Assembly: GCA_030830465.1 (NCBI GenBank)
Contig: JAURMY010000059.1
Span: 1 to 6,688 of the forward strand
Length of the DNA: 6,688 nucleotides
Origin: Alphaproteobacteria bacterium
GTDB taxonomy: Bacteria; Pseudomonadota; Alphaproteobacteria; Rhodobacterales; Rhodobacteraceae
Direction of reading: 5' to 3'
Position 1 is the first letter of the stretch. Every line of letters starts with the position of its first letter. The notes below the pieces were generated by a model, which had not been told where the DNA came from, did no database searches, and worked only from the letters and a program-made list of their open reading frames with translations. Below are positions 6,372-6,688 of this stretch, in pieces. The translations under genes and the position numbers were made by a program.

Positions 6372-6688
6372 TGTGCCGCCTTGCTCTCCCGTGCCGCCGC
6401 CAGAAATTCCCTGTCGTGATGACACCGGAATGCGTGACCGTCCAGAGACTTGTGCCAGGGTGGCGTTTGCACGTCGCAAATGGAACCGATCTTACGCGGG
6501 CAGCGGCGCTGGAACGAACAGCCCTGCGCAGGCGGGGACAGTTCGACCACATCATCAGCAGCCAGCGTGGGGGCGGTGTCGGGGTCGGGTTCCAGCACGG
6601 CGCCCAGAAGGACCTCGGTGTAAGGATGCGACGGTGTGGAATAGACTTGTTCGGAAGGTCCGATTTCACACAGCCGCCCCTGATAGAG
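6368..6688 (-). CDS. Oligopeptide/dipeptide-type ABC transporter ATP-binding protein, C-terminal part (cut by window edge)
   Basis: The reading frame is open from the window edge to a TGA at 6370-6368, giving 106 residues. It begins LYQGRLCEIGPSEQVYSTPSHPY, the segment after the nucleotide-binding domain in DppD/DppF/OppD/OppF ATPases. It continues with the oligopeptide-transporter C-terminal domain (oligo_HPY type), whose pattern GCSFQRRCPRKIGSIC...GHAFRCH is clear. Walker A, the signature motif and Walker B lie beyond the edge. The GTG at 6598 is internal, not a start. The protein would energise an inner-membrane importer for peptides, or for the opines, nickel, glycosides and other small molecules that this subfamily also carries. 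The four Cys (CX5C, a third Cys 8 residues on and one near the end) match a motif shown in some DppD proteins to hold an iron-sulfur cluster. It overlaps the Ldh2-family start by four bases, which ties import to that enzyme. Confidence 0.93.
   Translation of the reverse strand, partial: LYQGRLCEIGPSEQVYSTPSHPYTEVLLGAVLEPDPDTAPTLAADDVVELSPPAQGCSFQRRCPRKIGSICDVQTPPWHKSLDGHAFRCHHDREFLAAARESKAAQ
6376..6382 (-). promoter_or_regulatory. Ribosome binding site of the Ldh2-family gene
   Basis: On the - strand, AAGGCGG lies 4 bases (7 from the AAGG core) before ATG 6371. It is inside the 3' end of the ABC ATPase gene. It decides for this start over the in-frame upstream ATG at 6479, which has no homologous N-terminal extension behind it. 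Confidence 0.6.

Noticed and set aside
6372..6479. N-terminal extension of the Ldh2-family protein from ATG 6479
   Set aside because: It lies inside the ABC ATPase coding end and has a Gly/Ser/Arg-rich sequence unlike the family; ATG 6371 has a ribosome site.

Overview
The window is GC-rich, densely coded bacterial DNA with short or overlapping gene junctions. Its codon use and protein families fit an alphaproteobacterium, most likely of the Rhodobacteraceae/Rhodobacterales type. That placement rests on remembered similarity to Ruegeria-like proteins, especially for the folate-dependent methyltransferase, and was not searched. No RNA genes, mobile elements, CRISPR arrays or long repeats were seen.

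Layout. Positions 1-864 (+) hold the C-terminal part of a LysR-type regulator cut by the window edge. A 114-base gap carries a 10-bp inverted repeat. Four tightly packed + strand genes follow: an FMN-dependent 2-hydroxy-acid dehydrogenase/oxidase (979-2163), a thiamine-diphosphate (ThDP) enzyme (2186-3904), a small transthyretin/5-hydroxyisourate-hydrolase-fold protein (3904-4239) and a DmdA/GcvT-type tetrahydrofolate-dependent methyltransferase (4239-5348). The last three overlap by single bases, so they are almost certainly one operon. Two genes come from the right on the - strand: the C-terminal end of an oligopeptide/dipeptide-type ABC transporter ATPase (6368-6688, cut by the edge) and, overlapping it by 4 bases, an Ldh2/malate-lactate-dehydrogenase-family NAD(P)-dependent oxidoreductase (5328-6371). 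The two operons meet tail to tail with a 21-base overlap of coding sequence.

How the genes may work together (inference). The set reads as a catabolic island under LysR control. A solute enters through a Dpp/Opp-type ABC importer. A methyl group is moved to tetrahydrofolate by the DmdA-like enzyme. A 2-hydroxy acid is oxidised to a 2-oxo acid by the flavin enzyme, the Ldh2-family enzyme or both. The 2-oxo acid is decarboxylated or cleaved by the ThDP enzyme, much as mandelate dehydrogenase and benzoylformate decarboxylase work in sequence. The transthyretin-fold protein has lost the YRGS signature of 5-hydroxyisourate hydrolase and probably does something else here. I do not recognise this gene combination as a described pathway; the substrate cannot be read from the sequence.
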